Below are positions 6,366 through 13,214 of a stretch of DNA of 23,338 bases, one piece after another. The first letter of the stretch is position 1. Each line of letters begins with the position of its first letter. The notes under the pieces were generated by a model. That model ran no database searches. It was not told the origin of the DNA and saw only the letters and a list, made by a program, of their open reading frames with translations. The stretch covers positions 1 to 23,338 of IMG/VR virus record IMGVR_UViG_3300050010_000153. The stretch is one strand, 5' to 3'. Source of the stretch: a virus. Position numbers and translations under genes: made by a program.

Positions 6366-6989
6366 ATGAAAATATTTGAATTACGACAACCAAAAATAAT
6401 AAAACCGATATTCACAGCTACTTCTGAATATTTTAAAAATAAAAGTTTAGATGCTGATGGAAAGATATTATCTTTAAAACTTTCTAAACTTGGATGGACA
6501 TATAATAATAAAGGTTGTTTTAGTTCAGTATATACAAATCCAAATAAGCGATTTGTTTTAAAAATAAACAATAGACCAGATCGAGGTTATGCTCGATATA
6601 TTGAAATTTTAAAAGATAATCCAAATATTCATTTTCCTAATATCGGTGATATGAAGGTTGTAGAATTTGGAGGTTTTAATTATTATGTATATCTCATTGA
6701 AAAACTTAAAAATCTTCCTCTCACTATTAATTATGAAGGTGTTAAAATAGATACTGATATATTAACGGACTGTTTACAGCGAATAGCAACTGGGTGGAGT
6801 CGAGATTATAAGTGGTTTACAAGATATTTTGATGATAAAACAATGTTTTATTTAGAAGAACAACCAGAATTGGTAAAAGCTGCACAGATTATTGGTAAAA
6901 ATCAAGAAGATAGATTTTTAGATATGCATAGTGGCAATTTTATGATTAGAAACGATGGAACCATTGTTATAACTGATCCATATAGTTAA
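6366..6989 (+). CDS. Minimal kinase-fold protein, paralogue 4
   Basis: 207 aa. ATG at 6366 with AAGGA at 6356-6360; the longer TTG-started frame from 6348 is rejected because the conserved N-terminus MKIFELRQPKI begins at 6366. Glycine loop NKGCFSSVYTN, lysine strand FVLKIN, NIHFPNIGDMK, hinge YYVYLIEKL, catalytic loop LDMHSGN and terminal IVITDPYS. It is the second gene of the plus-strand pair and is followed within 5 bp by a perfect palindrome that probably ends transcription. The equivalent of the helix-C Glu is not conserved among the four copies (FETY, FADY, YEHY, YARY), so classical protein-kinase regulation is unlikely. Confidence 0.6.
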   Translation: MKIFELRQPKIIKPIFTATSEYFKNKSLDADGKILSLKLSKLGWTYNNKGCFSSVYTNPNKRFVLKINNRPDRGYARYIEILKDNPNIHFPNIGDMKVVEFGGFNYYVYLIEKLKNLPLTINYEGVKIDTDILTDCLQRIATGWSRDYKWFTRYFDDKTMFYLEEQPELVKAAQIIGKNQEDRFLDMHSGNFMIRNDGTIVITDPYS

Positions 6990-6993
6990 GGAA

Positions 6994-7019
6994 ATATGGT
7001 GCCACTAGTGGCACCATAT
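6994..7019. terminator. Bidirectional terminator-like 26-bp perfect palindrome
   Basis: Bases 6994-7019 are exactly self-complementary, centred between 7006 and 7007, with a GC-rich core (GGTGCCAC/GTGGCACC) and AT ends. It sits between convergent genes, 5 bp after the TAA of kinase paralogue 4 and 6 bp from the stop of uvsX. There is no long T-run on either side, so termination may be partial or helped by RNA processing. Confidence 0.7.
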
Positions 7020-7024
7020 CATTA

Positions 7025-8083
7025 TTACTTAACTACAAAACCATCCGTTGTATTAATTATTACTTTTGCATCCTTATCAAATTCTTGCATGATCAAGTCT
7101 AAAATTCCCTCATCATTACTTAGATAATCTTTACGCCAATGTTTATGTTCAATACCGTTTTTGTCTGTATAAACATAACGATTTCCATCTTTGACTAATA
7201 ATTTCTGTTTTTCAAAGATATCAAACAATCCAGAATATTTATCAATTCCTGTATCATAGGGAATAAAAACTTCGACAGCTTCAAATGGTTTATTATATCG
7301 AGTTTTTACAACCTTGCATTTACTTCTGATACCTCTTACTTCTGTAATCTTATTACCTTCTTCATCTTCTTTTAACTTATAAGGAATCATCGAAATAATA
7401 ATACTACTTGCATAAAGGGAACCACTTCCACCTGAAATAATATCATCGGTATATTTGTCTTGACTAGAGTATACGTGATTTGTGCAAACCATACCAATAT
7501 TCAAATCACCAAACATATTAACGCAATTTGTGATAAGAGCTTTTAGTTGCTTTGCTTTAATTCCCATATCGCCTTTTAGATCACCTTCGTTAAATTGATC
7601 AACTTGTGTAGGAGCTAAAAGCATACCGAGAGAATCAATTACAAATAAAACTTTTGGTCTTTCTTCAAGAGGAACTTCTTTATATTGTGTTACAAAATCA
7701 GTTATTACCTTGGCAACATCATTTATCATTGCCATATTAAGTTTCAATAATTTTTCTTCGCTGGTGTCAACACCCAATGCTTGTAGCCATTTTTCATCTA
7801 AAGCATTTTCACTATCAATTAAGATTACAAAAATATCTTTTTCTTGAGCATTTTTTACTACTGTTCCAGAAGCAATTAAACTTTTACCTGCGGCTGGAGC
7901 ACCAGCAATTAATGTTACTTTTCCAAGTGGAATACCAACATCAAATCTACTTGATATTAAGTAATTCAGTGCAAAATTTCCAGTTGAAATCCAATCAGTT
8001 GGGTCATTAAAACCTATACTTAAACCTTCAATACTTTTAGTAAGTCCTTTCCTAAATTTACTTAAATCAAAGGGTTTTGCCAT
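7025..8083 (-). CDS. uvsX: UvsX/RecA-like recombinase
   Basis: 352 aa. I chose the ATG at 8083 because AAGGAGAA lies just upstream (8090-8097); an upstream extension to 8116 would run through that site. Walker A is GAPAAGKS (61-68), Walker B is VLFVIDSLG (about 145-153), and a RecA-type loop 2 region with SGGSGSLYAS follows. It forms filaments on ssDNA and drives strand exchange in recombination-dependent replication. Length and motifs fit phage UvsX-like recombinases (T4 UvsX is about 390 aa). It is downstream of gp32 and the homing endonuclease on the same strand; the endonuclease end overlaps its start by 17 nt. The C-terminal part includes a basic HKHWRKDYLS stretch. Confidence 0.9.
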   Translation of the reverse strand: MAKPFDLSKFRKGLTKSIEGLSIGFNDPTDWISTGNFALNYLISSRFDVGIPLGKVTLIAGAPAAGKSLIASGTVVKNAQEKDIFVILIDSENALDEKWLQALGVDTSEEKLLKLNMAMINDVAKVITDFVTQYKEVPLEERPKVLFVIDSLGMLLAPTQVDQFNEGDLKGDMGIKAKQLKALITNCVNMFGDLNIGMVCTNHVYSSQDKYTDDIISGGSGSLYASSIIISMIPYKLKEDEEGNKITEVRGIRSKCKVVKTRYNKPFEAVEVFIPYDTGIDKYSGLFDIFEKQKLLVKDGNRYVYTDKNGIEHKHWRKDYLSNDEGILDLIMQEFDKDAKVIINTTDGFVVK

Positions 8084-9161
8084 TTTTGTTCTCCTTGATA
8101 TACTGTATCCATTCATTTTCCCAAATGGTTAGTAAGTTATAATGCTGTTTTATTTTTTCTTCTCGTATCATAGTTTGTGTATAAAGATATCCGAAAGTCT
8201 TATGATTCATTAGGTTTATTTTATTTGGATCATGTGTTTTTGGATTTCCGTGCCAAAAATCTCCATAAAATTCATATACTGTGTTTGTTTTTGGATCATA
8301 TCCATCTACAATATTTCTACCAAGATTTGGTAATTTAATCTGTCGATTTTCTTCCAATATTCCAATATAATTTAACCATTTAGTTTCTGGCTTTGATACT
8401 CGTGTTGTGCAATTCGGACATCCATATCCAGATAAATGATCATTGGGTTTTTGTAAAAAACGTTCATGCTCTGGACATATAATAATTCCCTTAGTAAGAG
8501 CGTCAACATAAACAAATTCATCATAATTGAATTTGTTATTATGAAGTAACGATGCTTGATCTATAAATTGTTCTAGTGTTTTCTTTTTTGTTCCGCCGCA
8601 TTCTGGACATCCTTTCCCATTCATATGATCAGATGGGTTTTGTAAAAATTTTCCATGAATAGGACATATAATTATACTCTTTGTATGAGAATTAACATAA
8701 ATAAATTCATCATAAACGAATTTATTATTATGAATTTTGGTTGCATGTTCTTTAAATTTTTGTCGTGCTTTATTATTTTGATTCCCACATTCTGGACATC
8801 CATTTCCTGATAAATGACTCATTGGGTTTTGTAAAAATTTTCCATGAATAGGACATATAATTATACTCTTTGTATGAGAATTAACATAAATAAATTCATC
8901 ATAATTATTATTTTTATCTGGGTGTTTCAGTTTTGCTTTAATTATAAACTCTTCTTTATTACTCTCTAGTAGTGATGAGCATTTTGGACAATTTTGTCCT
9001 CTTAAAGAATGATCTGCTCGTTGTTCATATACTCCATGTTCTCTACATATAATAATGATTGGATATTTAAGACCTTTGTATACTAGCAACGAAATATCAT
9101 ATCTATTTCCATGAATTGAAATAAATTTTTTAATAAATTGTTCTTGAGATGTTTTTTGCAT
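8067..9161 (-). CDS. Free-standing EDxHD (Vsr-like) homing endonuclease with zinc-ribbon repeats
   Basis: 364 aa from the ATG at 9161. Four tandem modules of about 60 residues each carry CPxHG, FLQxPxxH and GCPxC elements, i.e. zinc-binding DNA-contact repeats. The C-terminal ~100 residues contain KWLNYIGI, NIVDGYDPKTNTVYEFYGDFWHGNP and a final IWENEW, matching Vsr/EDxHD homing nucleases such as I-Bth0305I, itself found in a phage recA intron. The gene sits between gp32 and uvsX and overlaps the uvsX start by 17 nt, a typical site for a mobile endonuclease gene. A TTG at 9191 with GAGG upstream is an alternative start, but the conserved module begins at MQKTSQEQF. Modules 2 and 3 share an identical 82-bp DNA segment. 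Confidence 0.8.
   Translation of the reverse strand: MQKTSQEQFIKKFISIHGNRYDISLLVYKGLKYPIIIICREHGVYEQRADHSLRGQNCPKCSSLLESNKEEFIIKAKLKHPDKNNNYDEFIYVNSHTKSIIICPIHGKFLQNPMSHLSGNGCPECGNQNNKARQKFKEHATKIHNNKFVYDEFIYVNSHTKSIIICPIHGKFLQNPSDHMNGKGCPECGGTKKKTLEQFIDQASLLHNNKFNYDEFVYVDALTKGIIICPEHERFLQKPNDHLSGYGCPNCTTRVSKPETKWLNYIGILEENRQIKLPNLGRNIVDGYDPKTNTVYEFYGDFWHGNPKTHDPNKINLMNHKTFGYLYTQTMIREEKIKQHYNLLTIWENEWIQYIKENKNGKTL
8634..8715 (-). repeat. 82-bp direct repeat, copy 1 (copy 2 at 8823-8904)
   Basis: Bases 8634-8715 and 8823-8904 are identical, spaced 189 bp (63 codons) apart, inside the homing endonuclease gene. They encode the same part of two zinc-ribbon modules (YDEFIYVNSHTKSIIICPIH onward). 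This indicates a recent in-frame module duplication or conversion. Confidence 0.93.
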
Positions 9162-9170
9162 AATTTTAAT

Positions 9171-9202
9171 AAATGAGGTAGTATTTTTCAACTACCTCAT
9201 TT
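9171..9202 (-). terminator. Stem-loop after gp32 / before homing endonuclease
   Basis: Arms 9171-9181 and 9192-9202 are perfectly complementary (11 bp) around a 10-nt loop. It lies 7 nt past the gp32 stop, so it can act as a terminator or RNA-stabilising hairpin for gp32. It also pairs the only GAGG upstream of the endonuclease with a CCTC, so it could block translation of the endonuclease from read-through mRNA. There is no clean T-run after it. Confidence 0.65.
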
Positions 9203-9205
9203 TGT

Positions 9206-9213
9206 TATTTATA
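9206..9213 (-). promoter_or_regulatory. T4-type late promoter box TATAAATA
   Basis: An exact TATAAATA on the minus strand, overlapping the gp32 stop codon. Initiation would fall near 9199-9200, at the edge of the stem-loop, and would give a transcript for the homing endonuclease and uvsX. T4 endonuclease genes commonly carry such a late promoter. Confidence 0.55.
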
Positions 9214-10192
9214 CCTTTGCTTCTGCGGCCTTCTTGCCACGTTCACGTATCATTTGTAATACGGCTGCGGCAGAAGTTTTTTCTGTGGATGGTGCTGTAA
9301 CCGGGCTGGTTTCAGTTTGTGCTACTGAACTAGTTGAAGCAACATTTTCTGTCTTGGTAGATTGTGTTTCTTCGGAAGTTTCCTTATCACCCTTTATACC
9401 TGCTGGACGATAATAAGCACCCCATCGTTCGTTATCATATGCTTCGCCATCAACAGATGCTTCAAACATTTCGCGAATGATAACTAGGTCTTCCGCCGTT
9501 GGCTTCTTACCAAGAAAATCATTTAGATTTGTCAAACCATACTTTTCAATAGCATCAAGTTCACTCTTTGTTAAAGGACTTTCTCTACGTGCATATGAAG
9601 AAGTTCCGTAATCAGCATATGGTCCCTTGACTGTTTTTACAATGCGGAAATCTGAACCCTTTTCATAATCACAGGGTAGATTTAACATTTCTGCATCCAT
9701 TAGACCAGCCTTAACTAAATTGAATAATTGTTTATTCAAGCTAAATCTACGAATTGGATTTTCAGGAGTCTTATCATCTGCAACAGTGTTCTCACGAACA
9801 AAACCTTGCATAATGAATTGTGGCTTCTTCCAGTAACGGTTAGCCTTTTCCTTTAAGGCTTCATCTTTATACCAAGCACGAACTTCGCTAAGAATAGGAC
9901 ATCCTTGTGGATATTCCTCGCGTCCAAACATTTCTACGCATGGTACAGAAACGGTGATTTGTTTTGAATCTCCACCTTTAATGCCATTAAAAGGCAATTT
10001 AATTTGTTGTTTTTCTACCCAAAAATATGAGTTATTTGTGTTACCGTCAGGAAGGAATCGAATAACGGTAGTTGAATCTGATTTAGCATTCCAGAATGGA
10101 TAAAAGGCTGAATCAAAATTTCCACCTTTGTTCTGTTCAGCTTGTGCGAGTCTTGCTCTAATATCTGCTAATGTTGTATTTGTATTTCCCAT
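9209..10192 (-). CDS. gp32-like single-stranded DNA-binding protein
   Basis: 327 aa with AAGGAGAAA upstream of the ATG at 10192. The N-terminus contains LADIRARLAQAE, then FYPFWNAKSDSTTVIRFLPD, the start of the OB-fold core of gp32-type proteins, followed by FWVEKQQIKLPFNGI and SVPCVEMFGREEYPQGCPI. The C-terminal ~60 residues are low-complexity Ser/Thr/Glu/Lys/Ala, corresponding to the flexible tail that gp32 uses to recruit partners. Unlike T4, the end (MIRERGKKAAEAKV) is basic rather than acidic. It coats ssDNA in replication, recombination and repair and works with UvsX and UvsY. It lies directly upstream of the endonuclease and uvsX. The 134-bp gap in front contains a late-type promoter and a hairpin leader. 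Confidence 0.85.
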   Translation of the reverse strand: MGNTNTTLADIRARLAQAEQNKGGNFDSAFYPFWNAKSDSTTVIRFLPDGNTNNSYFWVEKQQIKLPFNGIKGGDSKQITVSVPCVEMFGREEYPQGCPILSEVRAWYKDEALKEKANRYWKKPQFIMQGFVRENTVADDKTPENPIRRFSLNKQLFNLVKAGLMDAEMLNLPCDYEKGSDFRIVKTVKGPYADYGTSSYARRESPLTKSELDAIEKYGLTNLNDFLGKKPTAEDLVIIREMFEASVDGEAYDNERWGAYYRPAGIKGDKETSEETQSTKTENVASTSSVAQTETSPVTAPSTEKTSAAAVLQMIRERGKKAAEAKV

Positions 10193-10251
10193 GATGTTTC
10201 TCCTTGTTTACCATGTAATATAATTTTGTAGTTCCCATGTTGTCCATGTTT

Positions 10252-10271
10252 GCTACTATTAAGATAGTAAC
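10252..10271 (-). promoter_or_regulatory. 5'-leader hairpin of gp32 mRNA
   Basis: An 8-bp stem (one G-T pair) with loop CTTA on the minus strand, just after the GATAAATA box and about 60 nt before the gp32 ATG. The rest of the leader is A-rich and carries three ACATGG copies. T4 gene 32 is autoregulated through a 5' pseudoknot followed by an unstructured stretch; this leader has a comparable plan, which is inference. Confidence 0.45.
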
Positions 10272-10276
10272 ACTGT

Positions 10277-10284
10277 TATTTATC
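10277..10284 (-). promoter_or_regulatory. T4-late-like promoter box for gp32
   Basis: GATAAATA on the minus strand (one base off TATAAATA), followed by the leader hairpin. It lies in the 134-bp gene-free gap 10193-10326; no other recognisable element was seen in the part of the gap next to the 589-aa gene. Confidence 0.5.
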
Positions 10285-10326
10285 CTTTGCAATATATTTC
10301 TTTGGTTATATTTAAAATTATTTTAG

Positions 10327-12096
10327 TTATATGTTAGATGGCCCTTTATTTCCCGGTTTGTTTGAAAATCCAGCAGAATTAGGTGATAACTTACGTGGTG
10401 CTTTCGCTAAATCCGCAATTCTTGTTATCTCTTTATCATCGGCATCCTTGTCTTGTTCTGGAGAGTTTAATAAAGAAAATGGTGATAATTTTCCAGTTGT
10501 ATTTTTATGTGATGCTATTTCCTTGTTACTTCTAAAATGATTTGGAATATTATTTGAAATATATGTTAACGGCGAATTTGCCCCGGCACTAGTTGGCACA
10601 TCTGCCTCTGTTACATTGTTCTTCTTAACAAGATATTCCAACTCTCCCTTAAAATCTGGTTCCATTAGAACACTAACAGCAAATGAAATTGTATTTAATC
10701 CTTTATCAATTGGTTTACCATTTCTAGACATAACCCAACCAAATTTACCATCCAATACACCAAAAATTACTTGATAATAAGATCGTTTCCAAATTTCATC
10801 ATCACCCTGTTTAACTACTTGCTCAAATTCCAAATTAGTGAGCATCTTAGTCATTTTTTCTAATTCTTCTTTTGGATTTTTACTCTTTTTTTTAAACCCA
10901 AAAATTTCATTAATTTTAGATTCTGTAATATTTGATTGATTTCTTTGATCGGGGTCGATATCTGTTGGTTCATTTTCTCTTACACGCGAATGCTCAAAAT
11001 CTTCTGGTTGAAAAGGTAAATCTTCATCATTCAAAATTTCTTGACCTTCACCTTGCCCTTTTGCAGCAGATACCCAATCATTAAATGCATTTTCTTCGGG
11101 TGTTTTATTACTTTTATATTTTTGATATACACGATTAATATATGGAAGAGCCATGGTGTTATCTTCATCCATTTCTACACCATCAAAAATATCTTCAAAC
11201 ATTTCATCATCGTCTTCTAATTCACCAGCATTACCAGTCATAGTTACGCTATTTTTAGCATAGCCTCCTTTTGTAGAAAGACTAGCCAATGTTTTCTTAA
11301 TTTCTAAATATCTTTCACGGCCAGAAGCTAATGCTTCCGATGCATGATCATTTGAAAATTGAGAATTTTTATATGTTCTATAAAATTTATTCAATGATAA
11401 CATTTCTTCTACTAATTGACAAATATCACGGCCAATAGAATCGTATGGAGTTCCACCAGATTCAATATGACGCGCCATTGCTCTTGCTGCCAATAAAGAT
11501 TTAAACGGAAGTAAAAATCTTTCACCTTTTCCATTTGATAGATAAATTTTTTGAATTTTTCGTGAACGACTATTTTTTATTTTTGGATCGACTCTTGCAC
11601 TATGTTTAATAATTATATCCATACTACCCAATGGTTGTTTACTGGTTTTTACTGAACCATCAATTGGTCCAAAAGAACTTTCAAACATTGGTTCAAGGTC
11701 TTCTTTTACAAGTTTTAAATCTTTTTCAACATCTCGTCGTGTAATTTGACTTTTATTAATATTACGAACATCAAAACCAAGTAAATGCATCTTCGCAAAT
11801 TGACGAATATCTTGAAGAAATGCATACCATTCTTTTTTGGTTTTTGCATCTGAATCTGCTAAATCTTGACCAAAATAAATCTTAATTGAATTAGAACTCT
11901 CTCCATCATCAAGAAGCGATATAACTACACTACCTTTATCTTCACCTATACTATTAACATAATTAAAAGAAAAAACTTTAATTTTGGAAGGATCAGAAGT
12001 GCTGATACCTTGTTCGTCAATTGAATCAGCTATTTCATAGCGATCTTTCAAAAGGTCTATTATGTCTGACGAGATATTTTCTACTGGTTTTGGCAT
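10327..12096 (-). CDS. Large conserved phage protein of unknown function, 589 aa
   Basis: 589 aa. The ATG at 12096 has AGAGGAA just upstream; the frame is open further but the extension to 12156 runs through a promoter box and a terminator, so it is rejected. Visible regions: a globular N-terminal part with KKEWYAFLQDIRQFAKMHLLGFDVR, a middle region with FLLPFKSLLAARAMARHI (helical), a very acidic linker (ELEDDDEMFEDIFDGVEMDED), then a second region with YYQVIFGVLDGKFGWVMSR, and a disordered basic, Asn/Ser/Pro-rich tail. The KEWYxFLxxIRxFAK segment resembles one I associate with uncharacterised proteins of T4-superfamily phages, from memory only. It sits upstream of gp32 and under its own late-type box, so late expression and a virion or replication role are both possible. 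Confidence 0.7.
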   Translation of the reverse strand: MPKPVENISSDIIDLLKDRYEIADSIDEQGISTSDPSKIKVFSFNYVNSIGEDKGSVVISLLDDGESSNSIKIYFGQDLADSDAKTKKEWYAFLQDIRQFAKMHLLGFDVRNINKSQITRRDVEKDLKLVKEDLEPMFESSFGPIDGSVKTSKQPLGSMDIIIKHSARVDPKIKNSRSRKIQKIYLSNGKGERFLLPFKSLLAARAMARHIESGGTPYDSIGRDICQLVEEMLSLNKFYRTYKNSQFSNDHASEALASGRERYLEIKKTLASLSTKGGYAKNSVTMTGNAGELEDDDEMFEDIFDGVEMDEDNTMALPYINRVYQKYKSNKTPEENAFNDWVSAAKGQGEGQEILNDEDLPFQPEDFEHSRVRENEPTDIDPDQRNQSNITESKINEIFGFKKKSKNPKEELEKMTKMLTNLEFEQVVKQGDDEIWKRSYYQVIFGVLDGKFGWVMSRNGKPIDKGLNTISFAVSVLMEPDFKGELEYLVKKNNVTEADVPTSAGANSPLTYISNNIPNHFRSNKEIASHKNTTGKLSPFSLLNSPEQDKDADDKEITRIADLAKAPRKLSPNSAGFSNKPGNKGPSNI

Positions 12097-12112
12097 GTCA
12101 TTCCTCTTGAGG

Positions 12113-12120
12113 TATTTATC
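12113..12120 (-). promoter_or_regulatory. T4-late-like promoter box for the 589-aa gene
   Basis: GATAAATA followed by CCTCAAGAGGAATGAC and the ATG at 12096. It lies just after the strong terminator 12132-12157, so it starts a new transcription unit with a leader of roughly 10 nt containing the ribosome site. Confidence 0.55.
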
Positions 12121-12131
12121 ATAAAAACAAA

Positions 12132-12157
12132 AATGGGCAGAAATTAATCTACCCATT
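12132..12157 (-). terminator. Rho-independent terminator
   Basis: A 10-bp stem (one G-T pair) with a 6-nt loop, core GGG/CCC, followed on the minus strand by TTTGTTTTT (12131-12123). It is 5 nt past the stop of the 62-aa gene at 12162 and ends the upstream minus-strand unit. Confidence 0.88.
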
Positions 12158-12161
12158 AAAA

Positions 12162-12350
12162 TTATTTTTTAACAGGAAATATTCCTGCATGATATAACAT
12201 AGATAGACCTATATCTCCTAACAAATAAGTAGAATAAGCATTATTATCTTTAAACCAAATTTTAATAGTTCTACAATCGGTTTCAGGAATACACCAACGA
12301 ACAGAGCGTTCCATAATTTCCAATGTTATTTGTTCTCTAAAAGGCCACAT
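12162..12350 (-). CDS. Hypothetical protein, 62 aa
   Basis: Not recognised. 62 aa with ATG at 12350 and TGAGG 5-9 nt upstream. It has WCIPETDCRTIKIWF in the middle and a hydrophobic LLGDIGLSMLYHAGIF towards the end, too short and broken for a clear membrane helix. A second Met (residue 13) is a possible internal start. It is the last gene before a strong terminator. Confidence 0.65.
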   Translation of the reverse strand: MWPFREQITLEIMERSVRWCIPETDCRTIKIWFKDNNAYSTYLLGDIGLSMLYHAGIFPVKK

Positions 12351-12374
12351 AAATACCTCATATTACATATGTAT

Positions 12375-13214
12375 TTAGGTCCACAGAGATTTTCTAATCT
12401 TTATTAAACGGATCATCATTTCTGTTTCTTCTTTTTCATAATCTGCTTCAATTTTGTTTAATGCTTTAAGTATTTTTGAAAATTTGATTTTTTCTTCTTT
12501 AGTTTCATCTTCTCCAAGAGAATCTAATAGATTATCTACATCTCCAGATTTTGATCTTTTTGAATCACAATAAGCACTCCATCCAGAAATATCTGATGGA
12601 TCGGGTCTGTTCCAATAAACATCAGTATACCATGTATATAATGCTTTAATTTCTTTTGCTGCAATAGCTTGGTGAGTTGGTTTTCCAAATAATTTATTTG
12701 TTGACTTAATACCATCATTTTCACCATAAACTAATGACATTTGCCAATCTAAATTTTCCAAACCTGCTTCTTTACTTCTCCATCCTTTAAAAAGAAAAAT
12801 ATTTATTCTGGCCCACCATGGAAGTTTGTATTTATCGTTACTCCAAGTAGCCATATGAGCACATTCTTGTTCGACAAAATCAACAAGAGTATCAAAAAGA
12901 CATGGAATAAATCTACCATCCACATCATACCACTGTCCTCTCTTTAAATGATCTTTGTGAGCTACAAGAGCATATGTTTGATCTATCCAACGATTACGAA
13001 CATACCAACGAAAATTATTGAATAAATCGTATGGTAGATATAGAAAATTTTGAATTTTATCTAACAATTCTTCGGCGACCCAATAACGAAATTGATGAGC
13101 CGTTTGTGCATTCACTCTCCATTGTCTCCAACCCTTTGAAGAAGCAGAATATGGTTTTGCTGTTCCTCTAATCCAATTTGCAAATATACTGCATGACCAA
13201 TAATTATTTCTCAT
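12375..13214 (-). CDS. Trp-rich conserved phage protein, 279 aa, function unknown
   Basis: 279 aa with an exceptional number of Trp and Tyr residues. N-terminal landmarks: YWSCSIFANWIRGTAKP, GWRQWRVNAQTAHQFRYWVAEE, then RWYVRNRWIDQTYAL, GRFIPCLFDTLVDFVEQECAH and LPWWARINIFLFKGWRSKEAG. The C-terminal ~70 residues are a charged coiled-coil-like helix (ETKEEKIKFSKILKALNKIE). The N-terminal pattern matches what I recall of a family of uncharacterised proteins in environmental phages; no enzyme motif is evident to me. The acidic/His FVEQECAH could bind metal, which is speculation. The start at 13214 overlaps the upstream gene by 11 nt. Confidence 0.72.
   Translation of the reverse strand: MRNNYWSCSIFANWIRGTAKPYSASSKGWRQWRVNAQTAHQFRYWVAEELLDKIQNFLYLPYDLFNNFRWYVRNRWIDQTYALVAHKDHLKRGQWYDVDGRFIPCLFDTLVDFVEQECAHMATWSNDKYKLPWWARINIFLFKGWRSKEAGLENLDWQMSLVYGENDGIKSTNKLFGKPTHQAIAAKEIKALYTWYTDVYWNRPDPSDISGWSAYCDSKRSKSGDVDNLLDSLGEDETKEEKIKFSKILKALNKIEADYEKEETEMMIRLIKIRKSLWT

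Noticed and set aside
8084-8116. Longer N-terminus for UvsX starting at 8116
   Set aside because: The extension contains the AAGGAGAA that serves the ATG at 8083 and is the end of the homing endonuclease gene in another frame.
8225-8330. HNH motif in the homing endonuclease
   Set aside because: The FYGDFWHGNP block with preceding Glu fits the Vsr/EDxHD nuclease pattern better than HNH; the Cys/His repeats explain the zinc-like residues.
12097-12156. N-terminal extension of the 589-aa protein to a start at 12156
   Set aside because: It would run through the terminator stem and a GATAAATA box; the ATG at 12096 has a good AGAGGAA.
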